Source: Xestospongia bergquistia (lineage: Eukaryota > Porifera > Demospongiae > Haplosclerida > Petrosiidae). From it: DNA of 64,000 nucleotides. This document shows, piece after piece, positions 42,801 through 59,775 of this stretch. The notes beneath the pieces are model-generated. The model had not been told where the DNA came from and ran no database searches. It saw only the letters and a list, made by a program, of their open reading frames with translations. The translations under genes and the position numbers were made by a program. The stretch is from positions 992,001-1,056,000 of the forward strand of contig OZ014414.1 of assembly GCA_963965975.1 (NCBI GenBank), read 5' to 3'. The stretch's first letter is position 1; every line of letters begins with the position of its first letter.

Positions 42801-45800
42801 TCACTGTCTTTCAAATTATATCTTACTCTCACTTTGACACATTCTTTTTCTCTGGCTCACAGTCAATACATGTTTGCTTAGTGTCATTCACTAGCAACTA
42901 GTGACATGTCTTACCTTACTTTGTATAATCTGGCATTAACACAAACACTCTCATAACTTCTATATAATACACAAAGTACTTTCACATGTAATACACATGT
43001 ACTTTGTATGTCTACAGTACATATAAACATATGTACAATGTGTACATTAAGTACATTCACATGTAATACACATGCTCTGCATGCCTATAGTACATTTAAA
43101 CATATGTACAATATGTACATCAAGTACTTTCACATGTAATACACATGTTCTTTTGGCCTGTATACATGTAGTAACTATCTACATGAGCATGTGTATCAGG
43201 TTCTCACAAAGGACACTCTTGATTAAGAATGGCCTTTGTATATAGGACAATATGGAAACTACTTCAAGTCTTTGATAATATTGTTGCATATTGATGAGAT
43301 CTCTATACTAAGGACAGTTTGTACACGCAAATAAAAGCCATCAGTACAAGACAAAGCTCTATAGTACAAGTATTTCTATAATAGCCTCATTTACTCTAGA
43401 ATATTTACTATAACAATTGTTAACACAAGAGATAATAAAATTACTAATGAAAACTATTTGAAAGTTCTGGCTAGTATAGCATTAACCTTACACACAAGTA
43501 CATGTACATGTACATGTACAAGTACATTAGAAGCTAATGTACTTGTACATGTACATGTACATGTACAAGTACATTAGCTTCTAATGTACAGTGATAGCTG
43601 CTGATAGTATAGTACAGTTATTATTGTCAGTCTAAACTTGTATGATAAGTACCGAGACTTTGATGTCACTAGGGGGGATACTGTCTATACTTTGTTGAGT
43701 TAATATTTACTCTCTTGTTCTGTCTAATATTGTCTATTAAGGATAATGAATGAAATACTATTACACATATATAATGAACTATTGTTATATTGATGATGTA
43801 GTGATGATCATATAGCATGTGCTATATCTACTGTGTATTATGTTGTCATCATTGTAATATATTATACACAAGTACATTAGTATTAGATTATTATGTATAG
43901 TGTTAAGACTCTTACCAATACAAGATTTAACAAGCTCTTATTAATGAATATTTTAGAAAATTGTTGCCTTTAAAATTTAAAATTTAAAATTTAAAATTTA
44001 AACCAAATGTTCCTTTTTCCCCATCCACTTTATGTTCAGAGTATTAAATGACATAATGTGTACATTAAATAGGTAATTTAATATGTACATGTAAACCCAT
44101 ACTAAGTGTCCTCTATTATCAATAAATTAATTTACATGTACATGTATGAAAATATGTGTCATAAGTACTCTCTTTAGATGGTCATATTGTCATTACAGAG
44201 GCTTCTATTAGTGACAACTATAACCTCTTAACACATAATAGTATTCTCTTTTATATAATAGTCCATATATTCTATACTGAATGTAATATATGTCCCAAAA
44301 AGGATGCTCTCTCTATATCCTTTCTATATGTCACTAAGGAATGTTAATCACATGGCGACTTCTGTTTGTGCTATGGCATTTACCTCTTGTTAATTAAATA
44401 TTAACATTACTGTTAGAAGCTTGCCGTAATTTCCTTTTTAATAATTACTCTAAATCTGATAATATATCGAGGACACTATTACAAATGTATCATTTAAAAG
44501 TATATGCACCTATACAATATATAGTTACAATGTAAGGAGTATGTAGACTAAAGTTATAGTAGTTTTATCATTATTTACTAAGAACAGAAATCCTGGGGAA
44601 TTTTTTAGTAATGTTTTGAGATGTTGAACTCATGTTTCTTATCATATACTTGGAAATACCCACGGTGAGACCAGTATTCTAGTTTACAATGAAAACAATG
44701 CTATGTCATCATCATTAATAATTGATTGTAGTTAGTAGTAACTTCCTGTGGGAAAGTTGACTTGTACTCTCAAACTTCTATTGATGTCTATTGTCATTGG
44801 AACTGTCCCTCTATTGTCTTTGCCTTCTATAATTCCTCTGATATTCATTAAATTTCCTATTTTTCTTTAATTCAGCTGACATTACATGAATACATGTACA
44901 TGTACATATATTACAGATGTCTACATATACCACACACACATGTAAGCATAGGTGTAGGAACAGGGGGGGCACGGGGGGAACATGCCCCCCCCCCCCCCCC
45001 CCTCCAATATTTTTGGTATATTGTGAGATGGTTTCACAATCAACTGATTTAGATTACCCACTTTTCAATCTCTATCCTCATAATACAATTTACACCTGTA
45101 GATGAACATTTTATGTTAAAACATTTCAAAAATTTTTTGTCAGTGTAAACAACAGAAGGTTTTATTCCGGTTGTTTTTGAAATACTTCATTGTTAAACTG
45201 AATGATGTTAAAATGTTACATAGGTGCCCCCCCCAATGAAAAAATTGTTCCTACACCTACTAAGCACATGCATACATATTGATATTTAACTAAATACAAT
45301 ATGTATATAATGAATTATACACACTGTAATACAACTCTATTTAGTTTTTAATCCATACAACTTAAAATTGAACCTGAAAGAATTTACATTGTATTGTGTG
45401 GTAGGTATATTAATTATCATAAGTGAAAAATAAAATAAACTTTTAATAATAAGTATGTCTTATCACTGTGATTTCTCTGACAATTTTATTCTTGATAAAT
45501 TGTTTGAGAGACTTTATCATTTGTATAAATACATTGTCATTTTGATCCAATGAAGTTCCCCTATACCTTAATATAAGTATGTCCTCAATACAGAAGTTTA
45601 ATAATACACTTTAGTAATAATATTGGTTGTGGAGACTAGAAGTGACTAGAGAAACATCCTAAGTTTCTATTATTAGCATGATCCAGTTGTAATATTAATG
45701 TATTGTTGGATAATAGTAGTCTTTCTTTAGTAATGGCTGTTGTTTGTGTGAATTGATAATAACAGTATTGAATTAAGCATGTGACAGATTTAATAGACTA

Positions 45801-47083
45801 TATTTAATATCTACAAAGTGTAGTTCTTGTGTAAATCGATTAGTAAAGTCAATCTGTTGGACATGTGTTAGTTTTTACATACCATCAGACAACTTGTCTC
45901 ATGTGCTACCACAACATTCATTTTTGTAATTTTAACATTATCATGTGAGATGTTTATTTTAATGTATTCATACCTGTGGTCCCTAGAGACATAGTGTTTC
46001 TCTTTGTAGTTCAACAATTATTTGTAGTAAAACTTTTATGTTGAACAAATACTTAATACATCCCATCTATTCAGTATGAACGCTATTACTTTGTGGTTAG
46101 TCTACTCTCGTGAAATATGTGATGTTTTTTGTTTGGTGGTCCATTTTTACTACAATTTGTATGTTTGATTGATATATGTAGTATTAAAGTTTAAATAACA
46201 TTGCTGGATATGTCTTAGATGTGGCTTGTTTTAAAGGCTTTAAAAGCATAAAGTAAAACAATATTTAACATGGTATTACTAATATATCACACTTTTATTG
46301 GTAGCTTTGAAAATATTAGAAATAGACAATGACCACAAATGATCTTGTGACAACTAGCTGAATTTTTACATCTATTGTGTTGAGTATGTCACATTACTCA
46401 CGCAGTATTCCAATCCACGTATGATCTCTTTGTTAACTTGTGACTGATCCTGTTTGTAACTGCTATGTATTTATATGTACCTTAGTAACTTATTAAATTG
46501 CAGACTCTCTATAATAACACTAGCTATTAATGTTGTTATATCAGAGATAACAATAGTTGAACTTCATGTGCATGACTTGTGGCCTGATAAATTACATGTA
46601 CATGTTGTTATGTTTTTATGTTGGTGTGTTGTTACGTTACGTCATCAGACAGTAGGAGAGGTGTTTAAGTGGATAACATTCCACTACAACATGTCTGAAG
46701 CACCTGTGTCATCATTTCAAAGAGAAAGATACTTTGCTCCCCAAAAAATGATTTCTTACATAACACACTTGTCAAATCTACTTAGAACGTATATGTACAT
46801 GTAGAGTGTCTACATTTATAAGGACCATCCTACGCTAACAGTAGTGATTTTACAAATGTACACTTGTTCAGGTGCTTAGTAGAATGGTTGTACTTTGTAT
46901 CTGTTGCTTTGTCAAACTTCATAGCTAAATGTTTGATTTGAGCGGAAGCTCTTTGAAAAAGTACATATGTATCCTTGTCTCTATTCAAACTGTTATTGTA
47001 GGAAGTCACTAAAGGAATTCACTGTTAATTGTGTTACTAGTGACTTAACTGACAGTCAGAATTGTACATGTGATATGTATCTA

Positions 47084-47141
<58 letters not shown>

Positions 47142-50100
47142 TCTTTATTCAGCCACAGTCAACCTACTTGTTACAAAACCTTATATCAATGTTGAATATA
47201 TGGGATGTAATCCGTCTGACACTACAAATTGCTACCTTGTTAATTTCAAATTTAATAATTCCATTGTCAGTACAAGTGGTGGAAAATATCAAATAACAAA
47301 TACCTCCTTTCCAGTCATTTTGAGAGTCCTCAACGTAGGCCCAAGTGATGCCGGAACATATCAGTGTAAATTTAAGTGCTCAGGTGTTGACGTTAGCTCC
47401 AGTGCTGTCTATCTCCCTTTTGCCTGTAAGTCAATGGAACAACCCCATTGGGACAGTCATGCGTTAGCATTTGTTTATACTGTCCCCCTCCCCCAAAGTC
47501 CACTGGGCCTGGTGCAAAGTTTAGATTGCGTTGTATCATGTACATGTACATGTGCTTACAACATACCATTAACAATCTCTAGACTCATTACTTACCTATG
47601 GATGTACAAGTGTGTCTTGTTATATTTTAAGTTAACACATGTGTCCTTTTCATTTACTATAGATCCTGTATCATTTAGTACTCCTAACAATGTCGTTTAT
47701 CATGAATATGTTGGTCAGGATGTGACTCTGATTTGTAATGTCATCAACTACGCTGAACTTCAGTGGCAACTCACAGATAACACTGTCATTAGTTCCAATA
47801 GTAAATATCAATATCAGGTTAGACACAAAGTTATTAAGAATTGTCCTATTTTTATATTAACATCAATTTCCACTTGATATTTGGCAATGTTGTGTTTGAC
47901 AGTGTTTCTATTAGTAATATTACTTTCAGCAGTGTTATTGTCAGTAGTATTAAATTTAGCAGTATTATTATATTTTGGTAACACATGTACTTTGAATAAG
48001 ATAATAAATTCTCATACAAATTTAGTTTAACTTGTAACTTTTGGTACAGAATATAACAACAATTGAAAAATAAACACAGAAATGTGTATGTGAAAAATTG
48101 TGACCTTTTGAAAAATTACATTTTTTCTTGAATTTGATCATACTTAACAATTTTATTTTGTTAGGGTACTAATCTGATGATATCTTCTCTACAACTATCG
48201 GATCAACGTACTTACAGATGTGTTGTTGAGGATCCATTAAACTTTAGTTTTGAGATTAATGCTATCCTTAAAGTTTACAGTAAGTACTTGATACACAATT
48301 AGATAGAGTAGAGTGCCTGCTAACATTTACCTCTTCATGTTAACATAACAGTACAATATATGTATATGATATAGTCTGTGACATTACATTGTAATGAGCA
48401 TGTACGATATACGATATACTCTATGACATTACATTGTAATGAGCATGTGTAATATACGATATACTCTGACATTACATTGTAATAAGCATGTACGATATAC
48501 GATATACTCTGTGACATTACATTGTAATGAGCATGTACGATATACGATATACTCTGTGACATTACATTATAAAGTTCATGTACTGAGCATGTGCGATATA
48601 CGATATACTCTGTGACATTACATTGTAATGAGCATGTACTATTGAATTTATTTTTGTATATGTACTCAATAAAAGGTATTATTAATATGTAGTCATTTAT
48701 TTTGGTAAAGGAATTGAAAGTACAATACATGAAAATCAAGGTCATATATGATGTACTGTATGTTAATTAATTTTTTAAATTTTTTTAAACAGTGAAACCA
48801 GTTATACAAATGTCACACAATACTAGTGTATTAGTTTACGAGGGTAACAGTACCTCCTTTACATGTACTGCAACTGGATCACCAAATCTTTCCATTATTT
48901 GGTCCAGGACTGGGAACGAGGGGACTTTAGGTATCGGTGGAAGGATCCAGAAAACAGAAGGTAATTATTGAAACTGTCGTAGGGACAAACTTACGCTGTT
49001 TACATGTATGTGTACATGTAGATGAAATTATCAATATCTCTATAATTCTATTCTAGGAATGAGTCTCAGTCTATGTTATATGTATACTTTCTTTCTGTTT
49101 AGTTGTGGTGAATCAGTCCACACTACGTAGTACTTTGACTATAAATCATGTACAAATAGGTGATAATGGAACCTATCAATGTATAGCCTCTACTGTAAAT
49201 GCAACAATTTCTTCAACATTTCGTCTCAATGTTTATGGTATGTATTTTTAACTCTCTCATCACATGCCCATCTTATTGTTTCCCTTTTTCTTTCCTCTTT
49301 CCTACCTCCTGTACCTTCCCCTTCAATTACTCCTTCTTTTCAACTTCCTTTTTCTTTTATCCCTTCCTTCCTTCCTACATCTTCTCACTTTCCTCCCTCT
49401 GACTTCCCATTTCCTCTTTCCTACCCCTCCTCACTCACCTCTAGTTCCGCCAACACCGTTTTTTTCTTTATATTCAATTGTTATTAGCTACTTCAGTGTT
49501 AATATCAGTTGGATCTTATCAAATGTAGAACATGATACTAATTTAACTGTAAGTCAACTAGATGTGTATATCTAGCAGGTATCAATATTCTGCTTAGTTA
49601 TATTCACTTAGTAACTGTATATGTACATGTATCGCAACATGTACATTATATACATATAGAGTTGTTATTATATTATATTATTTAATTTTAATATTTTAAT
49701 CTGTAGATATCGTGGAGACTTGCTAGCAATCCTGGAGATGTTCTTGGACAAGTGACTGTACCTAAAAGTGTTTCAACTTTCTTTATTTCTGGTCTCTCTT
49801 CCAATACTACTTATGTCATATCTGGTCAAATCTCTGGAATGAATCTGAGTGATTTCATGACAATTACTACTGAAGAATTAGGTCAGTTTTGGTATGCATA
49901 TACATGTAAATTACACATATAGGGAGGCTCAGTCACAAGTAAAAAAAATTAAAAGATACATAAATAAACAAAGTTAAAAATTGTACAGCTATTTGCTCAT
50001 GACATATATGAAATGAGTGTACTATGGGTGAGGTGTCCTTTGAGTGACACACACATACACACGCGTTTGCTAATGCACATGTGTCAGTTGTACATAGCTG

Positions 50101-52507
50101 TTGAGAATATATTATGAAATATTAATTTATCATTACTTGTACATGTATATAAGATGCATGATAGAGTCTAGCATATGTGCATCTAAAGTACTCACATTGT
50201 GCACACAATATACTTGATGTATCTCTTGTTAACATATGACGCATTTGTGGCTTCTTTGTTGGAAGGATTGGAATGAATTGATTGATGTATAGAGAAAGTA
50301 ATCATGTTTGAACATTGAAAACTCTGATCTGCTCTTTTTAATTTTATGTACATGTAAATTACTATATTTTTATATACTTACATCTAGAACCTTCTCCGTC
50401 CTCCTCCTTAATTTTGACAACCAGTTTGCCTATTAACGACAAGATATCCTCCTCCACTATTTACACCCGCACCAGATCATCATCTAACACTTCTTCCTCC
50501 TTTTTAAAACCTACTCGACCACCATCAGTATCTTCAACAAAAACCTATCAAAAATCTACATCAGATATCAAAGTTGTACCAACAGTAGGAAGTAAGTGGT
50601 TTATATCAAAATACATGTACATATACTGTGCTATCCTTACACAACAAATGTGGCCTTATTTTGTATGGCCTTCAAACATTAGTACATGAAGATGGTTTAA
50701 CAGAAATGATTAACATTTGTTTATAATAAGTTGTTCATTAGATACTTTCACACCCTATATATAATTATTATATTGTGAATAACGGTTTTATGAGCCAGCT
50801 ATAGTCATGAAAATCATAAAAATTTTATCCCCAAAATTTTTACAGAATTTAGTAAGCACAAGATCATTATGAAAAAATTCTAATTTTAGGACTATAATCA
50901 ATTTTAAGTACTGTATATAGTAAGTAATTATTGAGTATACTTACTGTCAGAGATGCATAAGAAATTGTTTTATGCAAATCTTTTTTCCTAATCAGGATCT
51001 GAGCCTACAGTGGAGTCTGTTGTTAGTGTTGCTATAGGTATAGGTGCTGTGGCACTAGTGATCATAGTAATAGTGATAATATTTGTGACTGTGATAATAG
51101 TGTATTTAGCGAAGAAAGGACGCAGTGATGAGAAAAAACTCAACATACAAAGTGTCGACAGACAGTAAGTTAAATATGTGTAAATTTAGTAAAGAATTAA
51201 TTGCTCTTAGCTTTAGTATTTGTATGTCTTAAAAGGTTATGGACAAAGATACAGAAAGTTCTAGAACCTTGTTATGTACGGAATAGTTTAATTTGCATAT
51301 GAGGTATAGGACAGAAGGTCATTTAGCTTAATTTTTGGAACAAACTGATATTATCTCTCAAATTTTTTTTTTACACCAGTCTATTTTACACGTCATAATG
51401 ATATTTGCTATACTTTGCTCTGTTTGGTTTTTACTATAGTAAACCATATCTATGGTGTTTTACAAGTGATTTGTAATTATACTTCCTCCAAATTTGCATG
51501 CTGATGCTTCCTGTTCAAATGTGCTTCTATTAGAGGCATATGTTCGAAAGGTTTGGTGGTAACCTCCAACATCACATATAAATAAAAGTCCAGTCTCATA
51601 GAATGTATGCCTTAGGAAACTTTCTACTCTTTGTTCCTTTTACAAAATAGGTGGGGCTACATGTCTATTGCCTATGCAAGAATGTTATCTTGAAAAAATA
51701 GGATACTTTTTCAAAATGATGTTGAGATTTCTGTTTCTGTGTCCATACGTCACCCTTTAACTCTCTATTATATTGTGTAAACATATACTATCCTTTCTTG
51801 TTGTTAGGAACTCTATACGATCAAATGACAATCTTATTAACTACAGAAATGACCCCAAAATCTACCCAAATTCTAGTGGTGCTTCCCTCAATAGTCTTTC
51901 TAGTATCCCCAATGGAGGACCTCTTTCCCCTCCTTCACACATGGACCCTCCGAAAATGACCGATAACCCTAAGTTCATGGTTGGTGGCTTGCATTTATCT
52001 CAGACCAGCGACAGTATCCATGGCTGCTCTACATGTCCTCCTCCTCCCTATCGCCACACCTCACAAAACATTTATGCAATTGAGTCACCTCAATCAGAAT
52101 ATGGAGACTTTGAAATGACTGATAACCCATATTATCAATATGACACTGTTGTTGCAAATGGATTATTCTCAACAAAAGATCATTTGTCTCAACCAACTAA
52201 TATGTTAGACTATGGAGCTGGTAGTCAAGTACACCTTCTCTCTCAAACCAGCACTTTGTCTATGGATCAGCTCAGATCCCAATCCAACCACAAAGATCAA
52301 AGTTTTGAGTTCACTACTAATAACATTTACGAGTCATGTACACCTAGCCAAAAACTGGAAGAACCATCAGACATTTCCCAGTTCCGACATCAAGCTTCTC
52401 ATAGTTCCGGTATGAGTTTATCCAGAACTGATTCTCCAAGATTTGAAATCCGGAATGGACGACGTGGTGATGTGAGGGAGCGAGTGGATTTAGTTAGACA
52501 GACATGA
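39832..52507 (+). CDS. Ig/FN3 single-pass receptor, 11 coding exons, 765 aa
   Basis: Exons, joined in phase at GT-AG sites: 39832-39931, 47153-47425, 47663-47817, 48165-48279, 48793-48960, 49103-49237, 49445-49548, 49707-49881, 50388-50591, 50996-51164, 51808-52507. The exon lengths sum to 2298 bases with no internal stop. Order: signal peptide (1-33), Ig1 (34-124, SDAGTYQCKF), Ig2 (125-214, VTLICNV ... RTYRCVV), Ig3 (215-315, FTCTATG ... GDNGTYQCIA), an FN3-like domain (316-408), a Ser/Thr-rich stalk (409-476), a TM helix (about 485-517) and a cytoplasmic tail of about 248 residues. The tail has no kinase or phosphatase. It has two MTDNP boxes (MTDNPKF and MTDNPYY: NPxF and NPxY, PTB or endocytosis type), PPPPYR (WW-binding type) and tyrosines in NIYAIE and NNIYES. 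It resembles adhesion or immune-type receptors; ligand unknown. Extra exons in the 7.2-kb intron 1 cannot be excluded. Confidence 0.75.
42971..43160. repeat. About 74-bp tandem repeat, 2.4 copies
   Basis: AGTACTTTCACATGTAATAC-type starts at 42975, 43050 and 43123, giving steps of 75 and 73 bases; the units also share ATAAACATATGTACAAT-like cores. In receptor intron 1. Confidence 0.85.
43498..43566. repeat. Perfect 33-bp inverted repeat with 3-base loop
   Basis: Left arm 43498-43530 and right arm 43534-43566 are exact reverse complements around AAG. The arms are built from GTACAT units ending in AAGTACATTAG. A second, 9-bp hairpin follows at 43569-43589 with loop CTT. Confidence 0.95.
44949..45259. 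mobile_element. MITE-like element, copy 1 (311 bp)
   Basis: Begins TAGGTGTAGGAACA and ends with the exact reverse complement TGTTCCTACACCTA (14-bp terminal inverted repeats). G-runs follow the left end, with C-runs nearby. TAAGCA flanks it on both sides, offset by one base at the right end, a possible target duplication. A second copy lies at 59776-60087. No ORF of its own: a non-autonomous DNA transposon, perhaps hAT-related (inference from the flank length and the TIR style). Confidence 0.85.
47089..47142. repeat. (CT)n microsatellite at a splice acceptor
   Basis: About 26 CT units with a single TT interruption, ending about 10 bases before the acceptor (TTCTTTATTCAG/CC) of receptor exon 2. 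It forms an extended polypyrimidine tract. Confidence 0.95.
48370..48640. repeat. 45-bp intronic tandem repeat, 6 units
   Basis: GACATTACATTGTAAT starts at 48380, 48425, 48468, 48513, 48558 (variant) and 48613, mostly 45-base steps. Each unit contains the small inverted repeat CATTAC-ATT-GTAATG and an ATATACGATATAC motif. It lies in the intron between receptor exons 4 and 5. The long minus-strand frame through it is a repeat artefact. Confidence 0.9.
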
Positions 52508-56731
<4,224 letters not shown>

Positions 56732-57102
56732 TAATGTATTATTGCTTAATAATTGTTTCAATATTGTATTATATTATTGTATAATTTAGAATGTCATGAC
56801 TTTAATTAGCAATTTAATATCGTTATATACTCATTTTAAATATTATATTAATGCAATTATCTTATTATAAAAAGTGAGTCGGTATTTTGTAAAGTTATAA
56901 CAATCATATTTTATATTTCTCATTTCGAGAAGAACTCCATTTGTTCTTTTATTGTTATAATACGAAAACCATTTTGTGATTGATTTTATTACAATAAAAC
57001 TGCCATTTCATAACATATTTGGACTAAGACAAAAATTTAAATTAAAAAAAATGTCAATTTAGAATTCTAAATCATTAAATTTTAAATAAGCAATCTAATT
57101 AT

Positions 57103-58284
57103 TCATTGTTTCCAAACTGGATATTTTTGGCAATCTTGCTTTACACTGTGCCAACTAGCAATGTCATCATATATTTTTACATGTTGGTTTGGTTCATACA
57201 ATTTTTCACACACACGACATGTAAAGTCAGTTGGATTACTCCCAGTATCATGTATAGACCAGTGATCTTTCCATTTAAAATATTCATTATATAGTTGAGG
57301 TTGACTTCCTAGATGTTTTAAACGATCAGCAAGTTCTTTAGCTGTCTGGAAATTACGAGCATTGATAAAAGATTTAGGAGGAATTATAGCAGAATTTGAC
57401 AAATTTGCTCCTGACACGATCACTGGAACTGTATCTTGTTTGAGTGCATTTTGTAAAGATTTTTCTGTAAGGTAGTCTTTGCATATGACATTTTCAAAAG
57501 CCAAGTAAAACTTATATTGTGGTATCAAAGAGAAGCAACTATCATGTGGTTTACAATGTTTGCCACAATTTCCGTAGATATCAACATCAATGTACTTACC
57601 AAGCTTTCTTACCAATTTCAATCGGTGATTCACACAGTTACTGATTAATGCTATAGCTGTTTTCTTTCTACCTTGAAGATAGTTCTTTTTTGGATCAAAG
57701 CCACCTTTAAACTTTACATTAGGTATTATGTCACCAGATGCATATCGGATATCTGAATTCAATTTGTATGTCATAGTCCAGTTAAATAGAGAGTTCCATT
57801 GCTTCATAAGACTAGGTTGAGGACTATGTGGTGGTGCCTCTCTATTATAGTATATCCAGCGTTGTCCAGGTGGCCGTTTCAAGAACCGAACACGAGGGAG
57901 AGTAGACTTAAAATCCCAAGCTCTACCATGAAAAATCACAGCACTGCTGTTTGGGAAACGTTTCTTGTCATTTGTAACGAAACATTTGTGCTTGAATTGT
58001 CCACATTCTATTTCACCCGAACGAAGTCTATGTGCTTTTATAAAATCTGAACCAAAGCATAATGTCCAAAACAATATAATCTTAGGGGAATCAGGTGGTT
58101 CAACTGGTGAAACAGTTTTTATTGTAGAGTTATCTTTATGACCTTTAGGAAGAGAAAGTGAAGGAATAAGCAACTCAATTTTTTTTGCAGGTTTGTAGTG
58201 AATATAAAGGATTATACAAGGAAGCATTAATACTACTAAGATAAAGAAGACTTTGCGTAATGATGCCTGAGGTTTTGTTTCCAT
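57103..58284 (-). CDS. GT10 alpha-1,3-fucosyltransferase, copy 1
   Basis: Intronless, 393 residues. A type II membrane topology is seen: a short cytoplasmic N-terminus (METKPQASLRK), a TM segment (12-28), a stem, then the catalytic domain. Marks: ILFWTLCFG (70-78), VIFHGRAWD (116-124), QRWIYYNREAPP (141-152), FNWTMTYKLNSDI (167-179), and the GT10 donor-binding block YKFYLAFENVICKDYLTEK (257-275) with ALKQDTVPV after it. FNWTMTYKLNSD corresponds to the animal FUT FNWTLSYRxDSD motif. Family activity: transfer of fucose from GDP-fucose to GlcNAc in the Golgi lumen. Cysteines at the C-end (CRVCEKLY, KQDC) fit the conserved disulfides. Convergent with SRP54, 371 bases between stops, with overlapping tails: TTTATT at 56948-56953 is its own AATAAA. 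Confidence 0.9.
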   Translation of the reverse strand: METKPQASLRKVFFILVVLMLPCIILYIHYKPAKKIELLIPSLSLPKGHKDNSTIKTVSPVEPPDSPKIILFWTLCFGSDFIKAHRLRSGEIECGQFKHKCFVTNDKKRFPNSSAVIFHGRAWDFKSTLPRVRFLKRPPGQRWIYYNREAPPHSPQPSLMKQWNSLFNWTMTYKLNSDIRYASGDIIPNVKFKGGFDPKKNYLQGRKKTAIALISNCVNHRLKLVRKLGKYIDVDIYGNCGKHCKPHDSCFSLIPQYKFYLAFENVICKDYLTEKSLQNALKQDTVPVIVSGANLSNSAIIPPKSFINARNFQTAKELADRLKHLGSQPQLYNEYFKWKDHWSIHDTGSNPTDFTCRVCEKLYEPNQHVKIYDDIASWHSVKQDCQKYPVWKQ

Positions 58285-59775
58285 TTCTTGCTTGAATTAA
58301 TCTAACTCAAAATTCCTAAATAAAGTAGATGTGTTCACTGTAAGAATTGATTGGTTGATTTAACAAAGATATGATTATAATGAAAATTGTAAGAAGGAAA
58401 ATAATTCTGTGCTATGATTTGACTGTTTACAAAATTAACAATACTGTTTATATTAAAAAAACCTCATTATTAGTTCTAACATTTTATAAACAGGTTGTAT
58501 TATACAATTTGTATAACATGAAATGATCAGTATTAGTGGTTTTTAGCTATGATAATACAGTCTGTAGTGGATTTTAGGACAATATAATATTTGGTGTCCA
58601 AAATGATGCTTAACTGGTCAACATTTTGTTGATTTGGTCAAATGTAACAAATTCAATAACATTGATTTAAATGTTTCTGGCAAATTTAATTTAGCAATTA
58701 AAATATGACAAACCATTAATATAAATTAAAACTCTCGTCAAAATTCATGCTATATGGAATACACGAAGACCTAATTGTCTCGTGTATATAGCATTTTATA
58801 ACAAGACACTGTCATTTAAGACTTAATTTGGTGGTACAAATTCAATTAATTCTATTAAATGAGGTATTGTATATATATGCAATGCTTTATGTGTAATGAC
58901 TAAACTTATTGATAATGATTTAAAATTATATAAATTAATACAGTTTTATATACAAAGAAGTTTCAGTCAGCACAGATTAATAGTAAGAGATTTCAGTAAC
59001 TAATCAATTGGTTAATTTCAATTATAATAGAATCATAAATATTATACTGAAGTATCTAAGTCAGTGCTTGATATCGTTTAGACAGAGCGGGTTAGAACAG
59101 AATTAAAGGACAAAAAAACAGAGCTCTTGCTATGTTGCTGTTACTCCTAGTTTATTATAAATATGGACAGTATTAATTTGCTATTAAAAATACCAATTGA
59201 GCAATATTTGGCAAATCTATATGTATTGCTGACCCCACCACTAACATTAAGCACTATATCATATATAAATACATACGTTAACAAATTTTTTTGTTATATA
59301 TATCACAGTGACGGACGGAATACAATTACGAAATCGACTCTCATTCGAGTCGTTTAATTATTTTTTTAACTGAACAATTACCTGAAGAGTGAGGAAAGGT
59401 TTGAGCCATCAACAAATTAGATCTTCAATAGTTATAGTAAGCGAGCCGGCCGGATAAATTAGAAAAGGACCAAAGGTCACACCTACGAAAATTAGTATAA
59501 TTTAATTATTAGTTACGCCTTAACTTCAAACGATATCTTCCGGGTTCACCTACTCGAATTTTAACACAATAGTACAGGTTTGCATACGGATACCGTAATA
59601 GTAATTAATAGTAATTTTCGAATTTTTCATTGTAATTAACATTCAAAAATTTGATTAAATCTCAAAATAAACAGAATTGCAAGACTTACCCTAAATTTCG
59701 TAAGGTTTCTTAGATCAATTATGCACCAATTAAAATATACTTTGATGAGTTTAGCAAATGCATACATAAATACCA
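58285..59775. other. 5' flank of fucosyltransferase 1, end of first duplicate block
   Basis: Bases up to about 59000 are repeated at 63274-64000, so this is the shared 5' flank. From 59001 to 59775 the sequence is unique in the window and I see no gene. GAGCCGGCCGG near 59442 is an unusually GC-rich spot. Confidence 0.5.

Larger units (their letters stand above)
39932..47152. other. Very long intron 1 of the receptor gene
   Basis: About 7.2 kb, against roughly 100-800 bases for the other introns of the gene. I found no convincing exon in it. It contains tandem repeats, a perfect hairpin, a MITE and a (CT)n tract (listed separately), plus many ACATGTACATGTA stretches. Confidence 0.55.

Noticed and set aside
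46475..46804. 109 aa frame in receptor intron 1 as an extra exon
   Set aside because: No Ig pattern and no convincing splice sites that keep the phase.
48335..48745. 136 aa minus-strand frame with YIVYRTCSLQCNV repeats
   Set aside because: It is a read-through of the 45-bp intronic repeat in the receptor gene.
49179..49575. Three overlapping plus-strand frames rich in Ser/Pro/Phe
   Set aside because: They cover the pyrimidine-rich intron between receptor exons 6 and 7.
57106..58050. Plus-strand frames over the fucosyltransferase (also at 62092-63048)
   Set aside because: Shadows of the minus-strand GT10 gene, repeated because the gene is duplicated.
59163..59357. 64 aa frame MDSINLLLKIPIEQ...
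   Set aside because: No domain, no splice context, not in the duplicated block; probably chance.
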